Shown one piece after another: positions 18,466 through 28,811 of a stretch of DNA of 64,000 bases. The position numbers and the translations under genes are program-made. Each line of letters begins with the position of its first letter. The first letter of the stretch is position 1. Below the pieces are notes generated by a model, which saw nothing but the letters and a program-made list of their open reading frames with translations, made no database searches and was not told where the DNA came from. This stretch comes from Poindextera sp963719975 (GTDB lineage Bacteria; Pseudomonadota; Alphaproteobacteria; Caulobacterales; Caulobacteraceae). The stretch spans positions 124,001 to 188,000 of the forward strand of contig CAVRED010000008.1 in assembly GCA_963719975.1 (NCBI GenBank). The letters run 5' to 3'.

Positions 18466-19672
18466 TCATTTCATCAGAACCCAGGCTGGCTTGAGGATCG
18501 GGAAGGCGATCAGGCCGATCAGCGCCGCGGCGGCGATGAGCGCGGGGTTGCTGTTCTTGAACCGGAAAAGGAGGGCGAGCGCGCTGAGCGCCATTGCGCC
18601 GGTCAGCAAGTCGCCGATGGCGATCCTGCCCAGCAGCACCGAGGCGCCGAGGATCGTCCCGATGGCGGCGACATAGGCGCCCTTGATGAAGCCCTGAACG
18701 TTGGCGTTCCCGCGGTGGCGCTGCAACAGCGGAGCCGCGACCAGCACAAACAGGAACGACGGCAGGAAGATCGCCACCGTGGAGACGAGCGATCCCCAGA
18801 AGCCAGCGACCAGGAACCCCACGAACGTGGCCGTGATGACCACCGGTCCAGGGCTGAGCATTCCAACCGCGACCGCAACCAGAAAGGCTCGAGGCGAAAG
18901 CCAGCCGTTCTCCTGCACCAGGCCCTTCTCCAGGAAGGGCACGATCACCAAGCCGCTACCGAAGGTCAGGCTCCCGGCCTTCAGGAAGAACAGCGCGAGC
19001 TTGCCGAGGGTCGAGGCGGAGGCTGCGTGCGACGCCGCTACGGCCGGCGCCGCGGCGGCCAGGCCGGGGATCGCCGTAGGATCGAGCCATAGTAGAGCAG
19101 GCCGATGAGCCCCGCGCCGATGAATACCAGCGCCACCTCGGCCTGCAGGATCACGGTGACTCCGAACGAAGCCGCCGCGATCGCCCACTGCAGCCAATCC
19201 TCCATGCCGAGTTTGGCCAACCGCCAACAGGAGTGCAGGATCAGCGCGATAACGACCGGAGCGACGCCATAGAAGACCGCCGTCATCCAGCGGCAGGTCG
19301 CCGAAGTGGACGTAAAGAGCGCCAAGGGCCGCGACGAGCAGAAAGTTCGGCAGGATGAAGGCCCAGCCGCCTGCCCAGGCGCCCCAGAACCCGCCGCGCA
19401 TGTGGGCGGCGAAAATCCCCACCTGGATCGCCAGCGGGCCGGGCATCGATTGGCTGACTGCGATGGCCTCGCGCATCTCCGTCTTGGAGAGCCAGCCTCT
19501 TCTCGTCGACCAGCTCGCGCTCCATCTGACCGCACAGCGCCACCGGACCGCCGAAGCCCAGCGCTCCCAAGCGCAGGAAGTAGGCGACGATCTGAACGAG
19601 AGGCACGCGCCTCGGCGGGTCGGGCGGGGCCTCCGCTGTTCCAAGGTCTGCGGACTCTCTCTTCCGGGCCAT
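18466..19672 (-). CDS. chrA: Chromate transporter ChrA (three frameshifts)
   Basis: CHR-family membrane transporter, expected to export chromate, of about 400 residues with two homologous halves. N-half motifs are LRLGALGFGGPVALCGQMER and QSMPGPLAIQVGIFAAHMRG. C-half motifs are FLKAGSLTFGSGLVIVPFLE and VAVGMLSPGPVVITATFVG. These are the duplicated GFGGP / PGP signatures of the family. They are spread over three frames with breaks near 19495, 19283 and 19068, two equivalent to one extra base and one to a missing base. Given similar errors throughout the window I treat the gene as probably intact in the organism. Start ATG 19672. No chrB regulator is adjacent. Confidence 0.85.
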
Positions 19673-19933
19673 GCGTCGCTCCGCGCCCCGGGGCAGGGCG
19701 GCTGGAGCGGGTCTTGGACGGCGGACCGTCTGACCGGGCGCCCGCGTGAGCCCGACAGGGGCAACCTAACGCCAGCCCAACGCCTTGAACAAGCCCCGGC
19801 GGCCGAGAGAGGCGTTGGGCATGGACGTTCGTTCCGCATCGCCCGGCGCCCGCACAAACGCGGGCAGGAGTCAGGTCGGTCCCTAGGCCCCTCGGGGGCC
19901 CAGGATCAAATTAGGTCGGTTTCGGAGCGACCA

Positions 19934-21836
<1,903 letters not shown>

Positions 21837-22286
21837 GCCGCCTAGGTCCGCCCTGAAGCCCCTTACACGCATGGCTATAGCGGCCGAGTTCCTAACGCTT
21901 CACTTCACGCGGGTAACCATTTCGAGCGACCCGGCGCGGCGGCCCTCTCGCACGCGGGCCCGATCGGCGTTAACCATAATCGCAGTCGCCTGCCCCCGGG
22001 TTAACCAAGTCAAGGGCAAGTCGACGGCCAGGACGGCGTAAGCAATTGCTTCGTCGGGACGCCGGACGGGGCGTCGGGGCCGAGCCGCGGTCTGACCTGG
22101 CCATACCGACGAAAAATGTTATGTTTGAACGCCTTGCGGCGCCGCAGGTGGGCGACGCGGCGCCGGTTTGTGTCCGCACAACCACAGGTGCGACACTTTT
22201 TCACCTTCCCTTAACCACAACCCCCTAGCGCGGCAGTTAGGATTATGTTTACGTTAATCTAGCCGTACAGGTTTGGAGAGGGACTT
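21837..22286. other. Intergenic region between hybrid kinase and 109-residue protein gene
   Basis: A 450-base divergent region. It contains several TTAACC words (21970, 22001, 22211) and one near-consensus CtrA box at 22243-22257. A 64-codon minus-strand ORF (22010-22204) with an N-terminal CxxCxC is present, but it overlaps this regulatory stretch and has no relatives I recognise. No RNA gene was seen. Confidence 0.5.
22243..22257 (+). promoter_or_regulatory. Candidate CtrA box
   Basis: TTAT-GTTTACG-TTAA matches the CtrA consensus TTAA-N7-TTAA at 7 of 8 positions with exact spacing. It lies 30 bases upstream of the ATG of the 109-residue protein gene, within the usual promoter distance. Assignment is by motif only. 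Confidence 0.5.
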
Positions 22287-22616
22287 ATGGACAAGGCGTT
22301 TGTTGCGAAGCGTGTGGTCGACAAGCTGCATGCGACCGAAAGAACGGTGGATTCCGCCATTCTCGAGGTGTCGGAGCTGGTTTCCGAGCTGATCACCGCG
22401 CGCCGCGAAGTCGGCCTGTCCACGACGGTCGGCGACAAGGAACTCGCCGCGGTCGTCGACGCGCTGAACGCGCTGAACACCGCGCGGGCGTCGCTCGTGA
22501 CCAGCCACAAGGGGCTGGGCCGCATCGCCAAGGCGCTGCGCATCCCGGTGAAGATGGACGGCAAGCCGAACATCTCCGAGGAAGACGACGACCGCATCCT
22601 GCGCGTCGCCTCCTAA
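22287..22616 (+). CDS. Conserved-looking hypothetical helical protein, 109 residues
   Basis: Not recognised. The sequence is strongly helical and heptad-like over residues 5-85 (for example SAILEVSELVSELITARREV and ALNALNTARASLVTSHKGLG), with an acidic tail (SEEDDDRI). It has no Cys, no signal peptide and no membrane segment, so it is probably a cytoplasmic coiled-coil or bundle protein. A strong GGAGAGGGA ribosome-binding site precedes the ATG, and codon use matches genuine genes of the window. The candidate CtrA box just upstream suggests cell-cycle control. It may be a small family restricted to Caulobacterales. Confidence 0.75.
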   Translation: MDKAFVAKRVVDKLHATERTVDSAILEVSELVSELITARREVGLSTTVGDKELAAVVDALNALNTARASLVTSHKGLGRIAKALRIPVKMDGKPNISEEDDDRILRVAS

Positions 22617-22656
22617 CCCAAGTCCCTCGTTTCCCTGATATTAAGGGGAGCTAGCG

Positions 22657-22687
22657 TAATCGCGCCTCAGCCTCTGGGGCGCGATTA
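22657..22687 (+). promoter_or_regulatory. 10-bp inverted repeat covering the start codon of the next gene
   Basis: TAATCGCGCC (22657-22666) and GGCGCGATTA (22678-22687) are perfect inverted copies with an 11-base loop. The last base of the 3' arm is the A of the ATG at 22687. In mRNA this stem would cover the region just before the start codon. It could equally terminate the upstream gene, though no T-run follows. Confidence 0.45.
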
Positions 22688-23346
22688 TGCATTTGCTGGT
22701 CATCAAGAACGTCATTCATTTGACGGCCATGTGGGCGACGCCCATCTGCGGCGCCATCGCGATCCTCAAGGGCGGCAAGCCTGAACGCCTTGGCGCAGCG
22801 GTCTTCATCGGCGCGATCCTGCTCACCGACCTGTTCTTCGCCTTCGCCGGACAGAGCGGGCACGCGCATGCCGCCACAACCGCCTATGCGGCGATCGCCA
22901 GCCCCGCGGGCTACGCCAACAGCACCAAGATCGCCTACATCGACCTGGCGTCGACGCTGTTGCTGTCGTGCTTCTTTCTCTTCCTCGCCATCCGCTACGC
23001 CAGTCTCTGGCTTGCCGGGGCGATGATCATCCAGGCCAGCGAACTCTACTTCGCCCGCGACTACATCGACACGGAGTTCAGCAACTACACGCTCTACGCG
23101 ATCGAGCTGAACTCGATCTGCGCGCTCGTCCTGTTCACGCTGGCGGGCGCCGCGTTGTGGTCGTGGCGAATGCGCGTGGTCAAGCAACGCCAGGAAGCCA
23201 AGCGAGCGAGCCTGATGAACCAGCGCCGTGAAGAGCAGGAGCGGCGCTTCCAGGCCATGTTCGAGCACCGAACGCCGGTCGCGGCGCCCGCAGGCGCCCC
23301 TTCCGGCCGCGTCGCGCGCCTCATAATCGAGCCGCCGCCGATCTGA
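22687..23346 (+). CDS. Hypothetical polytopic membrane protein, 219 residues
   Basis: Function not recognised. There are about five hydrophobic segments: residues about 5-27, 36-58, 90-107, 108-120 and 140-160. A basic amphipathic C-terminal tail (MRVVKQRQEAKRASLMNQRR) is probably cytoplasmic. The second loop contains a His-rich stretch (GHAHA). The start codon is embedded in an inverted repeat. The 3' end overlaps the convergent LysR gene by 26 bases. Composition and frame use suggest a real gene. Confidence 0.7.
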   Translation: MHLLVIKNVIHLTAMWATPICGAIAILKGGKPERLGAAVFIGAILLTDLFFAFAGQSGHAHAATTAYAAIASPAGYANSTKIAYIDLASTLLLSCFFLFLAIRYASLWLAGAMIIQASELYFARDYIDTEFSNYTLYAIELNSICALVLFTLAGAALWSWRMRVVKQRQEAKRASLMNQRREEQERRFQAMFEHRTPVAAPAGAPSGRVARLIIEPPPI

Positions 23347-24289
23347 GCCGGCTTCTGAGCCAGTCGATGGCGGGCGAGGGACTTGGATTCTTGCGCCAGA
23401 GCGCCTCGAAATCGATCACCGGCGAGCGGTAGGGCGGGTCGAACAGCTTCAGTCCGTATTGCTGCGCGAACGTCGTCGCCAGGCGTCGCGGCGCCAGCGC
23501 GGCCATGTCCGAGCGGCTGACGATGGCGAGCGCGCTCTGGGCGTCCTGGACGGTCAGGGCGACGCATTTGGTGCGGCCAATGCCGGCCAGGGCCTCGTCG
23601 AGGGCGCCGCGGTCGTCCCAGATGACCCACCGCTCGAGCCCGCCTTCGACGATGCGCCCATCGATGGCGCGGTCCTGCGGTCCGGCCATCAGCACCTGGG
23701 GCAGCGCGGCGAGCGTCTCGAGGCTCAGGTGGTCGCCGCTCGCGGCCGGGTGGCGGGCGCTCATCGCCCAGACCGCCGTCTCGTGGAACAGGACCTCGCG
23801 TTCGAAGCGCGGCGTCGCGTGGCCGAAGGAGCCGATGGCCATGTCGATCCGGCCGCTGTCCAGATCCTCGCCCAACGAACGGTCGATGGCATGCACGCGC
23901 AGCTCGGCCGCGGGCGCCTCGCCACGGACAAGGTTCAGCACTTCCGGCATCAGCACGGCGCCGATGTAAGGCCCGGCGGCGATCGTGAAGCGGCGGCTGG
24001 TCAGCCCGGGATCGAACGCGGTGGGGCTGAGCGCCTCCTGCAGCTGCGCCAGGCCCTGCCGGAGCCGGGGCGCGATCTCCTGCGCCCTTGCCGTCGGCCG
24101 CATGCCGTCGGAGCCGCGCACGAACAGCGGATCGTCAAGGATCAGGCGCAGTCGGCCAAGCGCATGGCTGATCGCCGACTGGCTGAGCCCCAGGCGCGAG
24201 CCGGCCCGCGTGACGCTGCGTTCCTCCGCCAGCGCGTCGAACACGCGCAGCAGGTTGAGGTCCAGACGGGCTAGATGAATTTCCTGCAT
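23321..24289 (-). CDS. LysR family transcriptional regulator
   Basis: A 322-residue LysR-type regulator. The N-terminal winged helix-turn-helix (residues about 5-65) contains LLRVFDALAEERSVTRAGSR and LGLSQSAISHALGRLRLILD. An effector-binding domain of the periplasmic-binding-protein fold follows from about residue 95. The family usually activates a divergently transcribed target and represses itself. Here the divergent neighbour is the HlyD adaptor/NodT pair, with a 13-bp T-N11-A palindrome nine bases before this start codon. The inducer is unknown. It overlaps the convergent membrane-protein gene at its 3' end. Confidence 0.93.
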   Translation of the reverse strand: MQEIHLARLDLNLLRVFDALAEERSVTRAGSRLGLSQSAISHALGRLRLILDDPLFVRGSDGMRPTARAQEIAPRLRQGLAQLQEALSPTAFDPGLTSRRFTIAAGPYIGAVLMPEVLNLVRGEAPAAELRVHAIDRSLGEDLDSGRIDMAIGSFGHATPRFEREVLFHETAVWAMSARHPAASGDHLSLETLAALPQVLMAGPQDRAIDGRIVEGGLERWVIWDDRGALDEALAGIGRTKCVALTVQDAQSALAIVSRSDMAALAPRRLATTFAQQYGLKLFDPPYRSPVIDFEALWRKNPSPSPAIDWLRSRLRSAAARL

Positions 24290-24297
24290 TTGACCGG

Positions 24298-24310
24298 TGA
24301 TAACTTATCA
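24298..24310. promoter_or_regulatory. LysR-type operator palindrome
   Basis: TGATAA-C-TTATCA is a perfect 13-bp palindrome of the T-N11-A form bound by LysR regulators. It is placed between lysR (ATG at 24289) and the divergent efflux genes (ATG at 24474). Its position close to the lysR start fits autoregulation together with activation of the divergent genes. Confidence 0.6.
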
Positions 24311-24473
24311 TTTGGCGCATGTCGGACCAACGGTCTAAACCGAAGCGGTAAAACCGGCGCCAGGCCGGGAATCGTTTCAGTCTCGCGGACGCGCCTGAGA
24401 GACCCTGGCGCGGCCGCGAGATCGTTCGTATCTGGGCAGGAGGGCGACGCCGCCGGCCCGGACAAGGTAACCG

Positions 24474-25592
24474 ATGAGCCCTCCCGACTCTTCCGAAGCG
24501 CCGATCCGGGCCGCCACTCCAGAGGCGACCTATGCGTCCGCGCCCGCGCCAGCGCGCAGCGGATGGCTGCGACGCCTGCGCTGGCCGTTGATGGTCGGCG
24601 CGGTGGCGCTGGCGGTGGTGATCGGCCTTTTCGTCTACCTGACCGGGGGCCGGGAGCAGTCGACGGACGACGCCCAGGTGAATGGCGCGCGCGTGCAGGT
24701 GAGTTCGAGCATTTCCGGCCGCGTCGTCGCCATCGACGTGCACGAAGGCCAGCTCGTCCACGCCGGCCAGCTGCTGTTCCAGCTGGACGGACGCGCCTAC
24801 GAAGCAGCCAGCGCCGAGGCCGAGGCCAACCTCGCCCAGGCGCGCCTGCAGGTGACGGCGCTGAAGGCCACCTACGAGCAACGGATCGCCGACCTTCGGG
24901 CGGCTCAGGCGAGCGCCGCCTACACGGCAGGCGAAGCGGCTCGCGCCAAGGCCCTGGTCGCGGCCGGCACCGGGACGCTTTCGCAGGCGGCGCAGGCGAC
25001 CAACCAGGCCAACCAGGCGCACGCGCAGGTCGCGGCCGCGCAGGCGCAGGTGGCCAACGCGCTCGCCGCGCTCGGCGGCGAGCCCAACCTGCCGGTCGAC
25101 GAACATCCCAGCGTCCGCACCCAGGCGGCGCGGGTGGCGTCCGCGTCGCTGAATCAGGGCTACATCGACATCTACGCCTCGCAGGACGGCGTGGTGACCA
25201 AGGTCGACCAGCTGCAGGTCGGCGACTACGTGAACGCCGCCCAGCCGGTGTTCGCCTTGGTGTCGAACAGCTTCTGGATCGACGCCAACTTCAAGGAGAA
25301 CCAGCTCGAGTACATGCGGCCCGGCGAGCCGGCGCGCATCAGGCTGGACGCCTATCCGCATATGAGCCTGTGCGCCCACGTGACGGCGATCAGCCCCGGC
25401 ACCGGCTCGGCCTTCTCCCTGCTGCCGGCCGAGAACGCCACCGGCAACTGGGTGAAGGTCACCCAGCGCGTGCCGGTGCGGCTCGACTTCTGTCAGCCGC
25501 CGCAGGTTCCGCTCGCCGCCGGCCTCTCGGCCACCGCGATCGTCGACACCGGCCACCGTCGCCATCTGTTCGGCGGCGATCAAGCCCAGTGA
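24474..25592 (+). CDS. HlyD/EmrA-type membrane-fusion adaptor
   Basis: A 372-residue EmrA-like adaptor. A single N-terminal transmembrane helix (about residues 40-60) is followed by the lipoyl half-motif STDDAQVNGARVQVSSSISG, a long coiled-coil hairpin rich in Ala/Gln (about 105-205), the second lipoyl half (YASQDGVVTKVDQLQVGDYV) and a beta-barrel region (NSFWIDANFKENQL). EmrA-type adaptors normally pair with an MFS (EmrB) or FUSC pump, but none is encoded here. The ATG start is preceded by AAGGTAACCG. The stop overlaps the GTG start of the NodT gene. Confidence 0.92.
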   Translation: MSPPDSSEAPIRAATPEATYASAPAPARSGWLRRLRWPLMVGAVALAVVIGLFVYLTGGREQSTDDAQVNGARVQVSSSISGRVVAIDVHEGQLVHAGQLLFQLDGRAYEAASAEAEANLAQARLQVTALKATYEQRIADLRAAQASAAYTAGEAARAKALVAAGTGTLSQAAQATNQANQAHAQVAAAQAQVANALAALGGEPNLPVDEHPSVRTQAARVASASLNQGYIDIYASQDGVVTKVDQLQVGDYVNAAQPVFALVSNSFWIDANFKENQLEYMRPGEPARIRLDAYPHMSLCAHVTAISPGTGSAFSLLPAENATGNWVKVTQRVPVRLDFCQPPQVPLAAGLSATAIVDTGHRRHLFGGDQAQ

Positions 25593-27067
25593 CAAGCGCG
25601 CCGCGCGCGATCGCCGGGGCGGCCGCCGCCGCCCTGCTGGCGGCCTGCACCGTGGGCCCCAACTTCCGTCCGCCGGTCGAGCCGGCGGCCGCGTCCTACC
25701 CGATGCTCGGCGACGACCCCAACCAGGGCGCCGTCCGCGCCGCGATCGGCGAGAAGGTGGTGAGCGACTGGTGGACCCTGTTCCGCTCGCCCGAGCTCGA
25801 CCAGGTCATGCGCCAGGCCATCGCCGGCAACCCGACGCTGGAGGAAACCCGTGGCCGGCTCGCGGCCGCGCACGAAGCGGTGACGGCGGGGTCGGGACGG
25901 CTGATGATCGACGCCAACGCCGGCGCCCAGAGCGAACGCGCCAACCTCGCCGCCTTCTCCGGCGGCGCGTTCTCGAAAAGCATCCCCGGCTTCCCGACCT
26001 TCCCGACCAACCCGCAGTTCAACCTGTACTCGGTCGGCGGGGCGATCTCTTACAACCTCGACCTCTTCGGCGGCGTGCGGCGCCGCGCCGAGTCGCTGAG
26101 GGCCAGCGAAGAGGCGCAGGCGCGCGAGCTCGACGCCGCCTACCTGACCCTGACCGGCCAGGTGGTCTACCAGGCCTTCACCATCGCCGACGCGAACCTG
26201 CAGATCGACGAGCTGAACGCCGTCATCGCCAACGACCAGTCGGATCTGACCATGGTCGAGCGCGCGCATGCCGCCGGCGGCGCCTCGGACGCCGACGTGG
26301 CCGGTCTCGAGAGCCAGCTCGCGCAGGACCAATCGATGATCCCCGGCCAGCGCCAGCGAGCCGAGGCCGCCAAGCATGCGCTGGCGATCCTGCTCGGCAA
26401 GGCGCCGGCGAACTGGACGGCGCCGGACTTTACCGCCCGCTCGTTCACAATGCCTCTGACGCTGCCGGTCAGCGTGCCGTCCGAGCTGGTGCGCAATCGG
26501 CCGGACATCCTGGAGGCCGAGGCCAAGCTGCACGCGGCGATCGCCGAGGTCGGCGTGGCGACCGCCAACCTCTATCCGAACATCAACCTGACGGCGTCGC
26601 TGGAACAGACCGCGCTGTCGCCGCAGAACGTGTTCTCATACAGCTCGACCGCCTGGACGCTGGCGGCCGGCCTGAGCGCGCCCGTCTTCCACTCCGGCGA
26701 GCTGAAGGCCAAGCAGCGGCAGGCGGAGGCGAACGCGCGGGTCGCGCTCGCCGAATACGAGCTGACCGTCCTGCAGGCGTTCGGCCAGGTCGCCGACGTG
26801 CTGAGCTCGATCGCACACGACAGCCAGGCCTACGAGGCCCAGAAGCGGGCGCTCGACGCCGCCCAGGCGCGCGTGACGATGATGCGCAGGGGCTATGCCT
26901 TGGGCGGGGTGAGCGAGCTTCAGCTGGTCGACGCCGAGCGGACCTGGGCGCGCACGCGTCTGCAGGTGACCCAGCAGACCTACAGCCAGGCCGGCGACGC
27001 CGCGGTGCTGCTGCTCGCAACCGCCGACGTGCCGCCCGGCGCGGCCGCCGGAGCGCAGACTCCCTAG
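25589..27067 (+). CDS. Outer-membrane efflux factor, NodT family
   Basis: About 492 residues. The GTG start overlaps the adaptor's stop (GTGA), indicating translational coupling. A lipoprotein signal ends in LAAC (Cys20), followed by the family hallmark TVGPNFRPPVEP. The TolC-like repeats include SYNLDLFGGVRRRAES and PSELVRNRPDILEAEAKLHA / NLYPNINLTASLEQ. It is predicted to be an acylated trimeric outer-membrane channel working with the HlyD adaptor encoded just upstream. The CDF gene is convergent and overlaps the stop by four bases. Confidence 0.94.
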   Translation: MTSAPRAIAGAAAAALLAACTVGPNFRPPVEPAAASYPMLGDDPNQGAVRAAIGEKVVSDWWTLFRSPELDQVMRQAIAGNPTLEETRGRLAAAHEAVTAGSGRLMIDANAGAQSERANLAAFSGGAFSKSIPGFPTFPTNPQFNLYSVGGAISYNLDLFGGVRRRAESLRASEEAQARELDAAYLTLTGQVVYQAFTIADANLQIDELNAVIANDQSDLTMVERAHAAGGASDADVAGLESQLAQDQSMIPGQRQRAEAAKHALAILLGKAPANWTAPDFTARSFTMPLTLPVSVPSELVRNRPDILEAEAKLHAAIAEVGVATANLYPNINLTASLEQTALSPQNVFSYSSTAWTLAAGLSAPVFHSGELKAKQRQAEANARVALAEYELTVLQAFGQVADVLSSIAHDSQAYEAQKRALDAAQARVTMMRRGYALGGVSELQLVDAERTWARTRLQVTQQTYSQAGDAAVLLLATADVPPGAAAGAQTP

Positions 27068-27999
27068 CAGACCGGGCAGTGGTCGCCGCGGGCCTGCTCG
27101 ATCTGCAGGGTCGCATGGCGCACGCCGAAGCGATGCTCGAGCTCGTGCGCGAGGTCGGCCCTGAAGGCGTCGGCTCCATCGTGCGCGGGTCGCACCAGAT
27201 GCGCCGTGAGCGCCATCTCGGTCGTGCTCATCGCCCACAGATGCAGGTCATGCACCTCGGTGACGCCGGCGCTCTTGGCGAGGAATTCGTGAATTGAGTC
27301 GATGTCGGCGCCCGCGGGCGCTGCGTCGAGGGCCAAGTCCGCCGCCTCGCGCAGGAGCCCCCAAGTCCCCCAGACGATGAAGGCGACGATCGCGAGGCTG
27401 ACCAGAGGATCGAGCCAGGTCCAACCGGTCAGGATGATCGCGCCGGCGGCGGCGATGACGCCGAGCGAGATTCCGGCGTCGCCCGCCATGTGCAGGAAGA
27501 CGCCGCGGACGTTCAGGTCATGGTCTCGGCCGCGCGCGAACATGAGCGCGGTGATGGAGTTGACCACGACGCCGACCCCGGCCGTCGCCATCACCAGGAG
27601 CGAGCCCACCGCTTCGGGCCGCACGAGCCGGTTGACCGCCTCCAGCGCGATCCCGCCAGAGACGAACATCAGCACAACGCCGTTCGCGAGGGCGGCCAGC
27701 ACCGTCGCCTTGCCGAAGCCGTAGGTGCGCCGGCCGCGGGCTGGGCGGGCGGCGAGCCAGCTGGCGCTGCCGGCGAGCGCCAGGCCGAGCACGTCGGAGA
27801 GCACATGGCCGGCGTCGGCCACCAGCGCCGTCGAGTTCGCCAGGAAGCCGCCGATCGTCTCGACCGCGACGATGGTCAGGCTGAGGCCGATGGCGATGAG
27901 ATAGCGGCGGTCGCCGGCCCGCGCGGGCGCATGATGGTGGGGGTGACCGCCGTGCTGGTGGTCGGCGCCGCGGCGATGCTGGTGGTCGTGCGCGTTCAT
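27064..27999 (-). CDS. Cation diffusion facilitator exporter (CzcD/ZitB-like)
   Basis: CDF-family antiporter of 311 residues that exports divalent metals (zinc and related ions) from the cytoplasm. A His-rich N-terminal tail (HQHGGHPHHH) is typical of CzcD/ZitB. Six transmembrane helices follow; TM2 carries the metal-site motif DAGHVLSD and TM5 contains FLHMAGDAGISLGV, the second half-site. The cytoplasmic C-terminal domain (about 215-311) includes VHDLHLWAMSTTEMALTAHL and ends in a CPVC motif. No metal-responsive regulator is adjacent. Confidence 0.94.
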   Translation of the reverse strand: MNAHDHQHRRGADHQHGGHPHHHAPARAGDRRYLIAIGLSLTIVAVETIGGFLANSTALVADAGHVLSDVLGLALAGSASWLAARPARGRRTYGFGKATVLAALANGVVLMFVSGGIALEAVNRLVRPEAVGSLLVMATAGVGVVVNSITALMFARGRDHDLNVRGVFLHMAGDAGISLGVIAAAGAIILTGWTWLDPLVSLAIVAFIVWGTWGLLREAADLALDAAPAGADIDSIHEFLAKSAGVTEVHDLHLWAMSTTEMALTAHLVRPAHDGADAFRADLAHELEHRFGVRHATLQIEQARGDHCPVC

Positions 28000-28073
28000 C
28001 GGAAGCGACGCTTAAGGTAGATCAGCGGCGGGTGTTTCGCCAGCGCGGCCGCGTTCGGTTGCGCGCCCGGCCC

Positions 28074-28811
28074 TCAGTAGAGCACGTCGGTCAGGCAAAG
28101 GCCGGCGGCCGGCGCGACGGGCCCGCAGGCCGCGCGGTCACGCGCTTCAAGCGCCGCCTTCAGGTCGGCCGCCGACCACTTGCCGAGGCCAACCTGCGCC
28201 AGCGAGCCGGTCATCGAGCGCACCTGACGGTGCAGGAAGGAGCGGGCGGAGAAGCTGAGCTGGACCTCCTCGCCGACCCGCGCGACCGCGACGACGTCGA
28301 GGGTCTTCTCCGGCGACTTGGCCTGGCAGTCGATGTCGCGGAAGGTGGTGAAGTCGTGATGCCCGACCAGCGCCTGACCCGCCGCGTGCATCGCCTCGGC
28401 GTCCAGTGAGGTCTTCACGTGCCAGACGCGGCCGCGCGTCAGCGCCGGCGGGCTCTTGCGGTTGAGGATGCGATAGAGGTAGCGCCGCTCCCTGGCCGAG
28501 AAACGGGCATGGAAGCCGGGCTCGGCCTGGGTCGCTTCGATCACTGCGATGGGCTCGGGGACCAGGTGGGCGTTCAGCGCGTCGCGCACCACGGCGGGGT
28601 CCCAGGCCTTGTCGAGGTCGATGTGCACGACCTGACCGGTCGCGTGCACGCCGGCGTCGGTGCGGCCGGCAGCCTGCAGGCGAAGCGCCTCGCTGGAGAA
28701 GGCCTTGACCGCGCGTTCGAGCGACCCCTGCACCGAGGGCAGGTCGCCCTGGGCCTGGAAGCCGTGGAAAGGCGCGCCATCGTATTCGATCAGGAGGCGG
28801 TAGCGCGGCAT
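28074..28811 (-). CDS. truA: tRNA pseudouridine(38-40) synthase TruA
   Basis: A 245-residue pseudouridine synthase that modifies uridines 38-40 in the tRNA anticodon arm. The N-terminus RYRLLIEYDGAPFHGFQAQ and the catalytic motif AGRTDAGVHATGQVVHID, containing the nucleophilic Asp, are diagnostic. The segment FLHRQVRSMTGSLAQVG near the C-terminus is also conserved. The ATG overlaps the stop of fmt (ATGA), so it is the last gene of a def-fmt-truA group of translation genes. Confidence 0.97.
   Translation of the reverse strand: MPRYRLLIEYDGAPFHGFQAQGDLPSVQGSLERAVKAFSSEALRLQAAGRTDAGVHATGQVVHIDLDKAWDPAVVRDALNAHLVPEPIAVIEATQAEPGFHARFSARERRYLYRILNRKSPPALTRGRVWHVKTSLDAEAMHAAGQALVGHHDFTTFRDIDCQAKSPEKTLDVVAVARVGEEVQLSFSARSFLHRQVRSMTGSLAQVGLGKWSAADLKAALEARDRAACGPVAPAAGLCLTDVLY

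Noticed and set aside
18466..19672. chrA as a decayed pseudogene
   Set aside because: All motifs remain intact and only three single-base shifts are needed. Comparable shifts hit essential genes in the same window, so sequence error is more likely than decay.
22010..22204. 64-codon minus-strand ORF starting MKKCRTCGC
   Set aside because: The CxxCxC is eye-catching, but the ORF lies in a divergent promoter region, is Arg-rich and has no recognised relative.
21970..22214. Three TTAACC words as CtrA sites
   Set aside because: None has a second half-site at the required spacing; only the site at 22243 was kept.
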